From NCBI GenBank assembly GCA_020860515.1, contig JAJBUG010000064.1, positions 1 through 64,000 of the forward strand: DNA of 64,000 bases, in the 5' to 3' direction. Of this stretch, positions 43,601 to 51,322 are shown piece after piece. Under the pieces are notes generated by a model. The model did no database searches. It was not told the origin of the DNA and saw nothing but the letters and a program-made list of their open reading frames with translations. Position 1 is the first letter of the stretch. Every line of letters begins with the position of its first letter. Origin of the DNA: Bacteroidales bacterium (GTDB lineage Bacteria; Bacteroidota; Bacteroidia; Bacteroidales; Muribaculaceae). A program made the position numbers and the translations under genes.

Positions 43601-43917
43601 AGCGTGCCGTTCTTGAAGAGTTCGGTACCGCAGTTGAGTGCCGTCTGACCTCCAAAAGCGAGCAGGATGCCATCGGGGCGCTCTTTCTTTATGATTTCTG
43701 TTACGAAGTGGGGAGTCACTGGCTGAAAATAAACAGTGTCGGCAATTCCCTCGCTCGTCTGAATGGTTGCGATATTGGGATTTACCAACACTGAACTAAT
43801 GCCTTCTTCACGCAGAGCCTTCAAAGCTTGCGAACCAGAATAGTCGAACTCGCCGGCTTGCCCAATTTTCAGGGCGCCTGAGCCAAGCACAAGGACCTTG
43901 CTAAGTTTCGGTTTCAT
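40633..43917 (-). CDS. carB: Carbamoyl-phosphate synthase large subunit
   Basis: A 1094-residue CarB: N-terminal carboxyphosphate synthase half ([25 protein letters not shown]), oligomerisation domain and second ATP-grasp half ([20 protein letters not shown]), each half with its CPS-type ATP-grasp signatures ([26 protein letters not shown]), and a C-terminal MGS-like allosteric domain (about 950-1075). It supplies carbamoyl phosphate for pyrimidine and arginine synthesis. The small subunit carA is not in the window. Confidence 0.97.
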   Translation of the reverse strand: [1094 protein letters not shown]

Positions 43918-43953
43918 TGCTATATTAATTTTTCATGATTTCGTTTATGAGTA

Positions 43954-43961
43954 CAAAGTTA
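43954..43961 (-). promoter_or_regulatory. -7 box (TAACTTTG) of carB
   Basis: TAACTTTG on the minus strand, 37 nt upstream of the carB start. The divergent spacer 43918-44080 has a second box for yitT at 44047. Confidence 0.6.
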
Positions 43962-44046
43962 CAAATTATCTCCCAAAATACGTAAACAAACCGTCGATTT
44001 TCAAAAAAATTATTCATCAAATTACCAAGATATGGCAGAAAGTCGC

Positions 44047-44054
44047 TAACTTTG
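44047..44054 (+). promoter_or_regulatory. -7 box (TAACTTTG) of the YitT-family operon
   Basis: TAACTTTG on the plus strand, 26 nt before the ATG at 44081. Confidence 0.6.
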
Positions 44055-44080
44055 CATAAAATTTAGTTAACCTTGACGCT

Positions 44081-44995
44081 ATGCCTCATTTTTCTAACAA
44101 AATTTGGATTACAGCCAAAGACTACATATTCATAACGTTTGGCATCGTACTTTACGCCTTCGGCTTCTGCGGTTTTATCTTGCCTGAAAAGGTGGTTATC
44201 GGTGGCCTTGCGGGCATTGGCACCATCGTATATTTTCTTACTGGCATTCCCGTGGGCGTAAGCAACTTGGTGTTCAACCTCATCTTGCTTGGAATGGCTT
44301 GGAGATTAGTTGGCAAGAACTTTGTAATTGCTACCATCTACGGTGCTTGCGCCATTTCATTCTTTATCGGTATTTTCCAACCGCTTTTTCCTGAAGCCCT
44401 CACTGACCAGCCATTCATGAATGTGGTAATCGGAGGCACCCTCTGCGGCCTGGGCATTGGCACTGCCTTCATCCACAATGGTTCCACTGGTGGCACCGAC
44501 ATCATTGCCGCAATGGTAAGCAAGCACACCAATGTCACTATCGGGCGCACGATTCTCTATGTGGATTGCCTTATAATCTCATCGAGCTATTTCATCTTCC
44601 ACCATATCGAGACTATGGTATTCGGCTATGTGGTGCTGTTCTTGGTAAGCTACCTCACCGACTTGGTAATCAGCGGCAACCGCCAAGCTGTGCAATTTAC
44701 CATCTTCTCACGCAACTGGGAAGAAATAGCCACTGCCATCAACAATGATGCTCATCGCGGCTGCACCGTATTCACGGGCGAAGGCTGGTACAGCAAGCAA
44801 GAGGTGAAAATGCTGCTGGTGATGTGCCGCAAGATTGAGGCCGTAACTATCAGCCGAATTGTAAAGAGCATTGACCCCAATGCCTTCCTGACGCAGGCCC
44901 GCGTAGGCGGAGTATATGGCAAAGGCTTCGACGAATTGAAAGTGAAGATGAAGCCGCCAAAGCACAACGAACAATCAGCAACGAACAATGAATAA
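44081..44995 (+). CDS. YitT-family membrane protein (DUF2179)
   Basis: A 304-residue protein with five predicted TM helices in the N-terminal two thirds (YIFITFGIVLYAFGFCGFIL; GIGTIVYFLTGIPVGVSNLV) and the cytosolic DUF2179 domain in the C-terminal third (HRGCTVFTGEGWYSKQEVKML). The family is widespread and physiologically poorly defined. It overlaps the next gene by 8 nt, so is cotranscribed with an OM barrel and bioA/bioF. Confidence 0.92.
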   Translation: MPHFSNKIWITAKDYIFITFGIVLYAFGFCGFILPEKVVIGGLAGIGTIVYFLTGIPVGVSNLVFNLILLGMAWRLVGKNFVIATIYGACAISFFIGIFQPLFPEALTDQPFMNVVIGGTLCGLGIGTAFIHNGSTGGTDIIAAMVSKHTNVTIGRTILYVDCLIISSSYFIFHHIETMVFGYVVLFLVSYLTDLVISGNRQAVQFTIFSRNWEEIATAINNDAHRGCTVFTGEGWYSKQEVKMLLVMCRKIEAVTISRIVKSIDPNAFLTQARVGGVYGKGFDELKVKMKPPKHNEQSATNNE

Positions 44996-45785
44996 AATTT
45001 TAAAAAGACTCATACTGGCCCTATGCTTGGCCACTGGTCTGAACGCACTGGCTGCAGAGCCTGATTTGCAGCAAAGACCGCATGACCCAGAGGGCGACGT
45101 GCCTCTCTACGACAGCACAAGACCAGAAAAATGGATTGAGTTCCAACCTCACGTATCTGTAGGCCTTAGCACAATTGTGCAAGATTACGGCAGCAAAATC
45201 CCTGGGCTGAGTGACTTTATGCTATCTCCCGGATGCCGCATGAATCTGGGCCTTGATATCCGCTTTTGCATACGCAATTCATTTGCCTTAGCCACCGGTC
45301 TGGAGTTCAACATCAACAATTTCCGCTACAGCATGTCGATCGTTGACACCTCATCGGGCTCAATCAGCAGCATCTACACCCGAAACCACTATTACTCCCT
45401 TACGGTGCCAGTTTATTTAAGCTGGCGCTTGAATATCGGGCGCCGCATGATGTGGAATGTAGATGCGGGATTGTACTTCGCCCAGGGCACTGGGGGTACT
45501 ATGAAAGCAAGCGGCTATATTAGCGGCAACAACAGTCTGGGGCAGCCTATTGTAGAGCATGCCAATTACCAGACTGATTATTATGTGTCATCGCAGGCCA
45601 TGATCAATGGCGTGAAGAAATTTGACTTTGGCCCTCGCATTGCCACTGGCTTTGTGTATCGCCACCGCTACACTCTCAACGCTGTTTTCCAAATCGGAGC
45701 CAGGAACCTGGCTATCAACCAAGGAGTGATGGACCTCAATTATCGCAATCTTAGCCTCGACTTCCAAATAGGATACATCTTCTAA
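44988..45785 (+). CDS. Outer-membrane beta-barrel protein
   Basis: A 265-residue exported protein: signal peptide (MNKILKRLILALCLATGLNALAA, given by positions 1-23), then an amphipathic-strand barrel with the C-terminal pattern SLDFQIGYIF (terminal Phe). PorT/OmpW-like in style. It overlaps the yitT-family gene by 8 nt and precedes bioA by 18 nt. Function unknown; the biotin context does not explain it. Confidence 0.8.
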   Translation: MNKILKRLILALCLATGLNALAAEPDLQQRPHDPEGDVPLYDSTRPEKWIEFQPHVSVGLSTIVQDYGSKIPGLSDFMLSPGCRMNLGLDIRFCIRNSFALATGLEFNINNFRYSMSIVDTSSGSISSIYTRNHYYSLTVPVYLSWRLNIGRRMMWNVDAGLYFAQGTGGTMKASGYISGNNSLGQPIVEHANYQTDYYVSSQAMINGVKKFDFGPRIATGFVYRHRYTLNAVFQIGARNLAINQGVMDLNYRNLSLDFQIGYIF

Positions 45786-45803
45786 GAGGCTTAAAAGAAA
45801 AAT

Positions 45804-47081
45804 ATGAACGAATTGCACAATTCTTGGGACAGGGAACATCTGTGGCACCCATATACCAGCACGACTGATCCCCTGCCTACTTATATGGTGGAAAGCGCCA
45901 AAGGTGCTGAAATAACCTTGGCCGATGGCACACGTCTGATCGATGGCATGTCATCCTGGTGGTGCGTTATCCATGGCTACAACAATCCAATTATCAATGA
46001 GGCTGCCAAGGCTCAAATCGACAAGATGAGCCATGTGATGTTCGGGGGCTTTACACACCACCCTGCGGTGGAGCTTGGCAAGCTGCTGCTGCAAATGGCC
46101 CCACAAACAATGCACAATGTATTCTATGCCGACTCTGGCTCAGTGGCAGTGGAGGTAGCAATGAAGATGGCTGTGCAAGCGGCTATTTCGCGCACTGGCG
46201 ACCATCGACGCACCAATTTCGTAACTATCCGCCGAGGCTACCATGGCGACACCTGGAATGCCATGAGCGTCTGCGACCCGGTGACAGGAATGCATGGGGC
46301 CTTCGGCTCGGCCCTGCCAATAAGATATTTTGCGCCTGAGCCCAAAGTAGGATTCTATGATGAATGGGATCCAGCCGACTTTGAGCCGATGCGCAACCTG
46401 ATAATGGAGCATCGCGACGAGCTATGCGCTGTAATCCTTGAACCTATAGTGCAGGGAGCAGGTGGCATGAGATTTTACCATCCGCAATATCTGCGCGAAC
46501 TGCGCAAGCTGTGCAACGACGCTGGCCTATATCTTATTTTCGATGAAATAGCCACCGGCTTTTGGCGCACAGGGCGTCTTTTTGCCTGGGAATATGCAGG
46601 GGTAGAGCCCGACATCATGACTATCGGCAAAGGCCTTACTGCTGGCTACATGACAATGAGCGCTGTGATGACTACCAAGGAAGTAGCCGACACCATCTCG
46701 AATGGCGAGGCCGGGGTGCTGATGCATGGGCCCACATTCATGGGCAATCCCTTGGCCTGCGCTATTGCCATAGCTTCGATAAAACTGTTGCAAGGTCAGG
46801 ACATGGCAGCTCGCCTTAGCCGTATCGAAAGCATTATCAAGGAGGAGATGGCGCCAGCGTGGAAGCTGAGCAATGTGGCGGATGTGAGGGTGCTGGGCAG
46901 CATTGGAGTAATCGAAACCAAAGAACCAGTAGATGTTGGCGAGTTTCAGAAAGCCTGCGTGGCCCATGGCATTTGGGTGCGTCCATTTGGAAAGAATGTA
47001 TATATTATGCCTCCTTATGTAATCAGCGACGATCAGCTGCGATATCTAATTCGTCACATGATTGAAATCCTGAAGAAATGA
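45804..47081 (+). CDS. bioA: Adenosylmethionine-8-amino-7-oxononanoate aminotransferase
   Basis: A 425-residue class III PLP aminotransferase making 7,8-diaminopelargonic acid from KAPA and SAM. Motifs: [20 protein letters not shown] (substrate-binding start), [26 protein letters not shown] and the PLP lysine in [13 protein letters not shown]. Its stop overlaps the bioF start (ATGA). Together with BioF it covers two consecutive steps of biotin synthesis; bioB, bioC and bioD are not in the window. Confidence 0.95.
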   Translation: MNELHNSWDREHLWHPYTSTTDPLPTYMVESAKGAEITLADGTRLIDGMSSWWCVIHGYNNPIINEAAKAQIDKMSHVMFGGFTHHPAVELGKLLLQMAPQTMHNVFYADSGSVAVEVAMKMAVQAAISRTGDHRRTNFVTIRRGYHGDTWNAMSVCDPVTGMHGAFGSALPIRYFAPEPKVGFYDEWDPADFEPMRNLIMEHRDELCAVILEPIVQGAGGMRFYHPQYLRELRKLCNDAGLYLIFDEIATGFWRTGRLFAWEYAGVEPDIMTIGKGLTAGYMTMSAVMTTKEVADTISNGEAGVLMHGPTFMGNPLACAIAIASIKLLQGQDMAARLSRIESIIKEEMAPAWKLSNVADVRVLGSIGVIETKEPVDVGEFQKACVAHGIWVRPFGKNVYIMPPYVISDDQLRYLIRHMIEILKK

Positions 47082-48229
47082 ACATAACAGAAACTCTCGA
47101 TAAGTTACGCGAAAGCGGCAACTTCCGCACTATTCCTGAGCAACAGCGCGAAGGATTGGTGGACCTGTCAAGCAACGATTACCTTGGCTTGACCCAAGAC
47201 TTGGAATTGCGCCAGCAGTTGATGGATACCGCTGCTTCGTGCGCTCTGCCCCTGTCGGCCTCAGCCTCTCGCTTATTGTCCGCCAGCCAGGAGGAGTTTG
47301 ACCGCCTTGAGGATATGCTTCGTGACTTATATCCTGGGCGCGAGGCTCTGATTTTCAACAGCGGCTACCATGCCAACACTGGCTTGATATCTGCCTTGGC
47401 CGACCGCGACACTTTAGTGCTTGCCGACCGACTGGTGCATGCCTCAATCATCGACGGCATTGCCCTGAGCCGCGCCAAGCTGATCAGATGGCACCATAAC
47501 GACACTCAGCACCTGCAACAGCTGCTCGACGATAATCACGACAAATATTCAAATATCCTGATCATAACAGAGTCGGTATTCAGCATGGACGGCGACCAAG
47601 CTCCTTTGGAAGAAATTGCACGAATCAAGGGAGAATATCGTAATGCTTGGCTCTATGTTGACGAGGCTCACGCCTTCGGGGTACTTGGCCCTCAGGGGCT
47701 TGGCCTTGTAGCCAATCTGCCCGACCCAATGCAAACCGATATTGTGGTGGGCACATTTGGCAAAGCACTTGGTTCAGTTGGAGCCTTTGCATTGACCAGC
47801 ACTGAAATGCATGATTTCATGGTGAACCGCGCACGCAGTTTCATATTCTCTACCGCCCTGCCTCCTATTAATATTATGTGGACTCGGCTCCTAATTGGCA
47901 AGATGCTAACTATGGACTCAGAGCGCAAGCATCTGCAACGCCTTGCGCAAGACCTGTCGGCAATGATAAGGGTTTGGCAAAGCGAATTAAATTTGCCAGA
48001 GGGATCTCCAGCTTTTTCTGCAGCTACGGCCTTGGCTGACAATCCGCCATCCCATATTCAGCCCCTGATTGTGGGCAATGCGCGCAAAGCCATCGACCTA
48101 TCTCAATCTCTGCTGGACCAGGGCATTAAAGTGCTGCCTATCCGCACCCCCACTGTGCCCCCAGGCACCGAGCGTCTGCGCTTCTCGCTCTCTGCCGCGA
48201 TCCCCTCATTGCCCCGCCTAAAACATTAA
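47078..48229 (+). CDS. bioF: 8-amino-7-oxononanoate synthase
   Basis: A 383-residue alpha-oxoamine synthase condensing pimeloyl-ACP/CoA with L-alanine to KAPA. Motifs: [18 protein letters not shown] region, [13 protein letters not shown] and the PLP lysine in [15 protein letters not shown]. It overlaps bioA by 4 nt. A clear terminator follows at 48237. Confidence 0.95.
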   Translation: MNITETLDKLRESGNFRTIPEQQREGLVDLSSNDYLGLTQDLELRQQLMDTAASCALPLSASASRLLSASQEEFDRLEDMLRDLYPGREALIFNSGYHANTGLISALADRDTLVLADRLVHASIIDGIALSRAKLIRWHHNDTQHLQQLLDDNHDKYSNILIITESVFSMDGDQAPLEEIARIKGEYRNAWLYVDEAHAFGVLGPQGLGLVANLPDPMQTDIVVGTFGKALGSVGAFALTSTEMHDFMVNRARSFIFSTALPPINIMWTRLLIGKMLTMDSERKHLQRLAQDLSAMIRVWQSELNLPEGSPAFSAATALADNPPSHIQPLIVGNARKAIDLSQSLLDQGIKVLPIRTPTVPPGTERLRFSLSAAIPSLPRLKH

Positions 48230-48236
48230 ATCCTCT

Positions 48237-48263
48237 ACCCGGCCCAAAGGCCGGGTTAATTTT
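48237..48263 (+). terminator. Intrinsic terminator of bioF
   Basis: Perfect stem ACCCGGCC/GGCCGGGT with CAAA loop (48237-48256), followed by TAATTTTT. Confidence 0.92.
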
Positions 48264-48280
48264 TACAAAATTTGTAAAAT

Positions 48281-48289
48281 CCCCCCCCC
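48281..48289. repeat. C9 homopolymer upstream of the 48.4-kb promoter
   Basis: A run of nine C in non-coding sequence, the longest homopolymer of G or C seen in the window, about 88 nt upstream of the -33 region at 48377. A length-variable tract at this distance is possible but untested. Confidence 0.85.
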
Positions 48290-48376
48290 AATTGTTACAG
48301 AATAGTTACAAAATAGTCAAGTTTTTGGGGTGTTTTAATCATTTTGTTGCATGATTGTGATTTTATTGGAAAAATA

Positions 48377-48409
48377 TTTGGATTAGGTCGCTTTTTTGTA
48401 TTAACTTTG
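48377..48409 (+). promoter_or_regulatory. Promoter of the structured-leader gene
   Basis: TTTG (48377-48380), 21 nt, then TAACTTTG (48402-48409). The transcription start would be near 48416, giving a leader of about 340 nt before the secreted-protein start at 48759. Confidence 0.7.
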
Positions 48410-48456
48410 CGTTGTAAAAATAGAAAAAGAACATAGACAAACAAAATGAGGAAAAT

Positions 48457-48588
48457 ATGAGCGATCTTCTTAACATCACACCCACTGGCACAGGCTCATC
48501 CAAGAGCCTTGCTACCCAAGCAGCCACGATGGCTGCACCACGGACAGCGTGGTCACGGCTTTTCCAGCCGCCTCCATACCGCCTTTGA
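48457..48588 (+). CDS. Possible 43-residue leader peptide
   Basis: ATG at 48457 opens a frame of 43 codons (MSDLLNITPTGTGSSKSLAT..., ending QPPPYRL) that ends at TGA 48586-48588. It covers four consecutive hairpins (48492-48570), so the sequence may be an RNA structure rather than a gene; the ORF could still be a leader peptide. I do not recognise the peptide. The rest of 48589-48758 is AT-rich leader without visible gene. Confidence 0.3.
   Translation: MSDLLNITPTGTGSSKSLATQAATMAAPRTAWSRLFQPPPYRL
48492..48570 (+). ncRNA. Four consecutive hairpins in a 5' leader
   Basis: AGGCTC-(ATCCAA)-GAGCCT at 48492-48509; GCAGCC-(ACGAT)-GGCTGC at 48520-48536; ACCACG-(GACAG)-CGTGGT at 48537-48553; CGGCT-(TTTCC)-AGCCG at 48556-48570. 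All stems are perfect (5-6 bp) with 5-6 nt loops, packed into 79 nt. Located between the promoter at 48402 and the secreted-protein gene at 48759, so they are probably part of a structured leader. Confidence 0.6.
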
Positions 48589-48758
48589 ACATTATCCTAA
48601 TCGATATCCAATTGCACTTTTCCACTTGCCAAGCGAAAAAGGAAATTACAAAATCTAAACTTCTGATTCGAATCAAGAGAACTTCTAATTATCAAATTCA
48701 CTTCAACTAATCTCAACAATTTTATAATCAAAGTCTAACTCTTTAAAATTTTCAGATT

Positions 48759-49502
48759 ATGCAGACCATTCACAACACCACCGGCCCCGTAGCAGCCGCT
48801 ATCCTTTTCATCGCTGCTACATTCGCAGCTCCCGCTGTAGCTGACACATTCCCAGAAATCGAGGAGAACACCCCGTTCACCGTGTCGATCCCCCGCACCG
48901 ACGTGGCTCCCGTCAACTACATCCGCCAGGACGGCATGCGAATCCTCCTCAACATCCGCGAGAACCAAGCTCTCTCGATCGACAGCATCACATGCGACGC
49001 CGACAAGGCTTCGGCCAACCTGCTGATTGACGCCGACGGCCTCGGATACTTCCCCACCGGCGTGACCCACATCGACGCCCTCAACATCGACTGGCTCCGC
49101 ATCGTGCCCGGCACCAACTACACCCTCCATGTCAACCGCGACGGCTCGGGCGCCAAGGCCGGATACCACCTGAGCGCTCCCCTTAGCTACCGCGTAGTGC
49201 AGGTCGTGTCGGTAGTGACCCCCAACGACAACGTTGAGTACAGCCTGACCCTCCCGGCCGAGATTCAGGGCAAGGAGTGCCTGATCTACTGGGGCGACGA
49301 AGGACAGGGCAGCCGCAGCCACGTGTACAAGACCCGCGGCAAGATGGTTGACCGCCACTACGAGAAGCACAGCAGCGGACGCTACTGGATGGACCGCGAG
49401 GAGAGCGCCGACGACGGCATCCTTGAGCACGACTACGCCGATGCAGGCCTCCATGTAGTCACCATCCTGGTGCCCGACGATCCAGTGGCCCAGCTTCCCT
49501 AA
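48759..49502 (+). CDS. Secreted protein with PKD-like domain, strong C-ending codon bias
   Basis: A 247-residue exported protein: N-terminal hydrophobic signal with a likely cleavage after PAVA (about residue 27), a beta-rich region, and a C-terminal PKD-like part (IYWGDEGQG ... HDYADAGLHVVTIL). Its codons end in C or G far more often than those of neighbours such as the ion channel gene (for example ATC, GAC and CTC runs around 48900-49100). That fits very high expression or foreign origin. A long structured leader precedes it. A large frame on the opposite strand is a shadow of this bias. Function unknown; extracellular binding is the best guess from the PKD-like fold. Confidence 0.75.
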   Translation: MQTIHNTTGPVAAAILFIAATFAAPAVADTFPEIEENTPFTVSIPRTDVAPVNYIRQDGMRILLNIRENQALSIDSITCDADKASANLLIDADGLGYFPTGVTHIDALNIDWLRIVPGTNYTLHVNRDGSGAKAGYHLSAPLSYRVVQVVSVVTPNDNVEYSLTLPAEIQGKECLIYWGDEGQGSRSHVYKTRGKMVDRHYEKHSSGRYWMDREESADDGILEHDYADAGLHVVTILVPDDPVAQLP

Positions 49503-49555
49503 CGGCATAGCCTGCCTAAAGGCAAATTTCCAGTTTCTAACCAAACATCATCATT

Positions 49556-49606
49556 ATGAAGAAACAAAACCACATTTTCATGCATGCCATCACGGCAACC
49601 TTGTGA
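49556..49606 (+). pseudogene. Truncated signal-peptide-like ORF, 16 codons
   Basis: ATG at 49556 opens MKKQNHIFMHAITATL and stops at 49606. The start resembles a signal peptide whose gene has been lost, or a small peptide encoded behind the secreted protein. The segment 49503-49785 holds no other gene; it ends with a terminator and an AT-rich promoter region. Confidence 0.35.
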
Positions 49607-49684
49607 CAGAAAGTATAGCGATCTTTTTTATTATACTCTTAAACTATTACCATCTCACCTAATTATCATTTTTCAATCACCGGG

Positions 49685-49720
49685 CAATCCAACATTTGAC
49701 AATGTTGGATTGTTTCTTTT
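49685..49720 (+). terminator. Intrinsic terminator after the secreted-protein transcript
   Basis: 12-bp perfect stem CAATCCAACATT/AATGTTGGATTG with TGAC loop (49685-49712), followed by TTTCTTTT. Confidence 0.93.
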
Positions 49721-49785
49721 ATGACACGCAATGATAAAGATGCTTGTCTTATTCACGTCAACAATTTGATTAAAATTTACACGTC

Positions 49786-50565
49786 ATGAAACGCACTTTC
49801 CATCGATTCATACTCCTGCTGCGCCATTGGTTCCACGTGATTTCCGAGGTGCACCCCTGCATTTGGATGTTTGTGTATTTGCTTCTTATACCCACGTTCG
49901 CCTTCATATATTGGGCTCTTCCCGATGGCCAATTCCGAATTCCTGATGGAGGTGGCACCAATTATGGGTCCTGGATATACTACAGCATTGTCACCATCAC
50001 AACCCTTGGTTTCGGCGACTATACCCCAGCCTGCGGCGGAGCGCAGGCAGTAACCTCAGTGGAGGTTATGTGCGGGTTGCTGTGCATGGGATTCTTCCTC
50101 AACTCAGTGGGAGCAATGAAGGGCGAAGTGGACGTAACGTCAGAAATCGAGCGTCAGCGCCAGCTTCACCAATCTCAAGAAAAGGGCAAGCTTATCAAGA
50201 ACATTCCTGTGGTCACCCATGTGCTGAATGCATTCCTGCGAGAATGTCAGCAGGTGACGAGCAAGGGCGTAAATACTGTAGCCCTTGCGCCTGAACTTAC
50301 AAAGGCTGCAGCGCGAGCCAGCCTTTCGCTCGATTCACTGCAAAATCGTGTTGACCTCACCATTTGGCCCGACCTGATGGAGCATTGCTTCGCCTTCGTT
50401 GCCAACTACCAAATCTTGGCATCCGAGGTCAATTCCTCACATTCGGAATCTGACCCTACCCTTTCTTCCGAACTGCAGAACTATATTTCTGAAAACACTA
50501 CTTTGGCCCGCACCATTGAAGACCTACTCACGCGCATCAGTGTAGAGGAGCCTGAAAATGCCTAA
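49786..50565 (+). CDS. Two-TM potassium-channel-like protein
   Basis: A 259-residue membrane protein: TM1 about residues 25-47, pore loop with selectivity filter TTLGFGDY (near residue 69), TM2 about 85-108, then a roughly 150-residue cytosolic helical tail without recognised RCK domain. TLGFGD matches the K+ channel filter (TxGFGD), so it is probably an Ion_trans_2-type K+ channel. Monocistronic: the nitroreductase promoter overlaps its end. The role of the tail is unknown. Confidence 0.85.
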   Translation: MKRTFHRFILLLRHWFHVISEVHPCIWMFVYLLLIPTFAFIYWALPDGQFRIPDGGGTNYGSWIYYSIVTITTLGFGDYTPACGGAQAVTSVEVMCGLLCMGFFLNSVGAMKGEVDVTSEIERQRQLHQSQEKGKLIKNIPVVTHVLNAFLRECQQVTSKGVNTVALAPELTKAAARASLSLDSLQNRVDLTIWPDLMEHCFAFVANYQILASEVNSSHSESDPTLSSELQNYISENTTLARTIEDLLTRISVEEPENA

Positions 50566-50579
50566 ATTTGTCGAAGATT

Positions 50580-50611
50580 TTTGGTGGTTTAAGAATTTGT
50601 GAGTAATTTTG
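50580..50611 (+). promoter_or_regulatory. Promoter of the nitroreductase gene
   Basis: TTTG (50580-50583), 20 nt, then TAATTTTG (50604-50611). The position supports translation from ATG at 50630 or 50636 rather than the upstream TTG. Confidence 0.7.
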
Positions 50612-50635
50612 TGCCAAACCAATAAATCTATGACA

Positions 50636-51280
50636 ATGAACAAAAGTATTTTGATAGGCCTTGTTGGCTTATTGGCAATGAGCTGCCAAGGGCAGAAAGC
50701 ACAGGAGGAAACCGCTGTGGCAGAGAGCTGCACAAGCGACAGCTGCAACGTGGTAATCGAAACCATCATGGCTCGCCATAGCATTCGCGCTTACAAGGAC
50801 CAACCCGTAGAGCGTGAAAAGCTGGAGAAGATCGTAGAATGTGGCATCAACGCCCCCAGCGGCATGAACCAGCAGCCTTGGCAAGTACGCGTGGTCGATA
50901 GCCCCGACTACATCAATGGCATCACCGAAATCTTCAAGGTAGCGATGCCCAAGATGGCCGAGGACCCAGGATTTAAGAATATGTTCCGCAACGCTCCCGC
51001 CGTTATCTTCATCGCTTCGCCTAAGAATGGGAGCGGACAGCTCGACTGCGGCATGCTCGGCGAAAACATGATTCTTGCAGCGCAAAGCATGGGATTGGGC
51101 ACATGTCCCCTGGGTGGTCCCATCGCCTTTATGAAGAACAATGCCGATGCCAAGCCTTATCTTGACAAACTCGACATACCTGAAGATTACGAGTTGCTCT
51201 ACGCCATAGCCGTTGGCTATCCCGATGAAAATCCCGAGGCAAAGCCGCGCGATGCCAGCAAAGCAAAATTTGTGGAATAA
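50636..51280 (+). CDS. Nitroreductase family protein with lipoprotein signal
   Basis: A 214-residue flavoprotein-type nitroreductase (motifs IMARHSIRAYKDQPV, CGINAPSGMNQQPWQVRVVD, GMLGENMILAAQSMGLGTCP, GYPDENPEAKPR). Unusually it starts with a short hydrophobic segment and lipobox LLAMSC, so it would be exported and lipid-anchored, although most nitroreductases are cytosolic. A second Cys pair (CTSDSC) lies right after the lipobox. The family uses FMN and NAD(P)H; an electron source in the periplasm is not obvious. Confidence 0.85.
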   Translation: MNKSILIGLVGLLAMSCQGQKAQEETAVAESCTSDSCNVVIETIMARHSIRAYKDQPVEREKLEKIVECGINAPSGMNQQPWQVRVVDSPDYINGITEIFKVAMPKMAEDPGFKNMFRNAPAVIFIASPKNGSGQLDCGMLGENMILAAQSMGLGTCPLGGPIAFMKNNADAKPYLDKLDIPEDYELLYAIAVGYPDENPEAKPRDASKAKFVE

Positions 51281-51286
51281 AATCAC

Positions 51287-51322
51287 CGAGGGCGAGATTC
51301 AGATCTCGCCCTCGTTTTCTTT
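51287..51322. terminator. Bidirectional terminator, nitroreductase / Nudix
   Basis: 12-bp perfect stem CGAGGGCGAGAT/ATCTCGCCCTCG with TCAG loop (51287-51314), followed by TTTTCTTTT, 7 nt behind the nitroreductase stop and just before the convergent Nudix gene stop. Confidence 0.93.

Noticed and set aside
48660..48680. TGATTCGAATCA palindrome resembling a tRNA T-loop (GGTTCGAATCC)
   Set aside because: No acceptor, anticodon or D-arm around it; a simple short palindrome in the AT-rich leader.
48735..49544. Long minus-strand ORF (269 codons) opposite the PKD-like secreted gene
   Set aside because: It follows from the strong C/G third-position bias of the plus-strand gene; composition is Val/Gly/Ala-rich without domain, and the plus frame has signal peptide, promoter and terminator.
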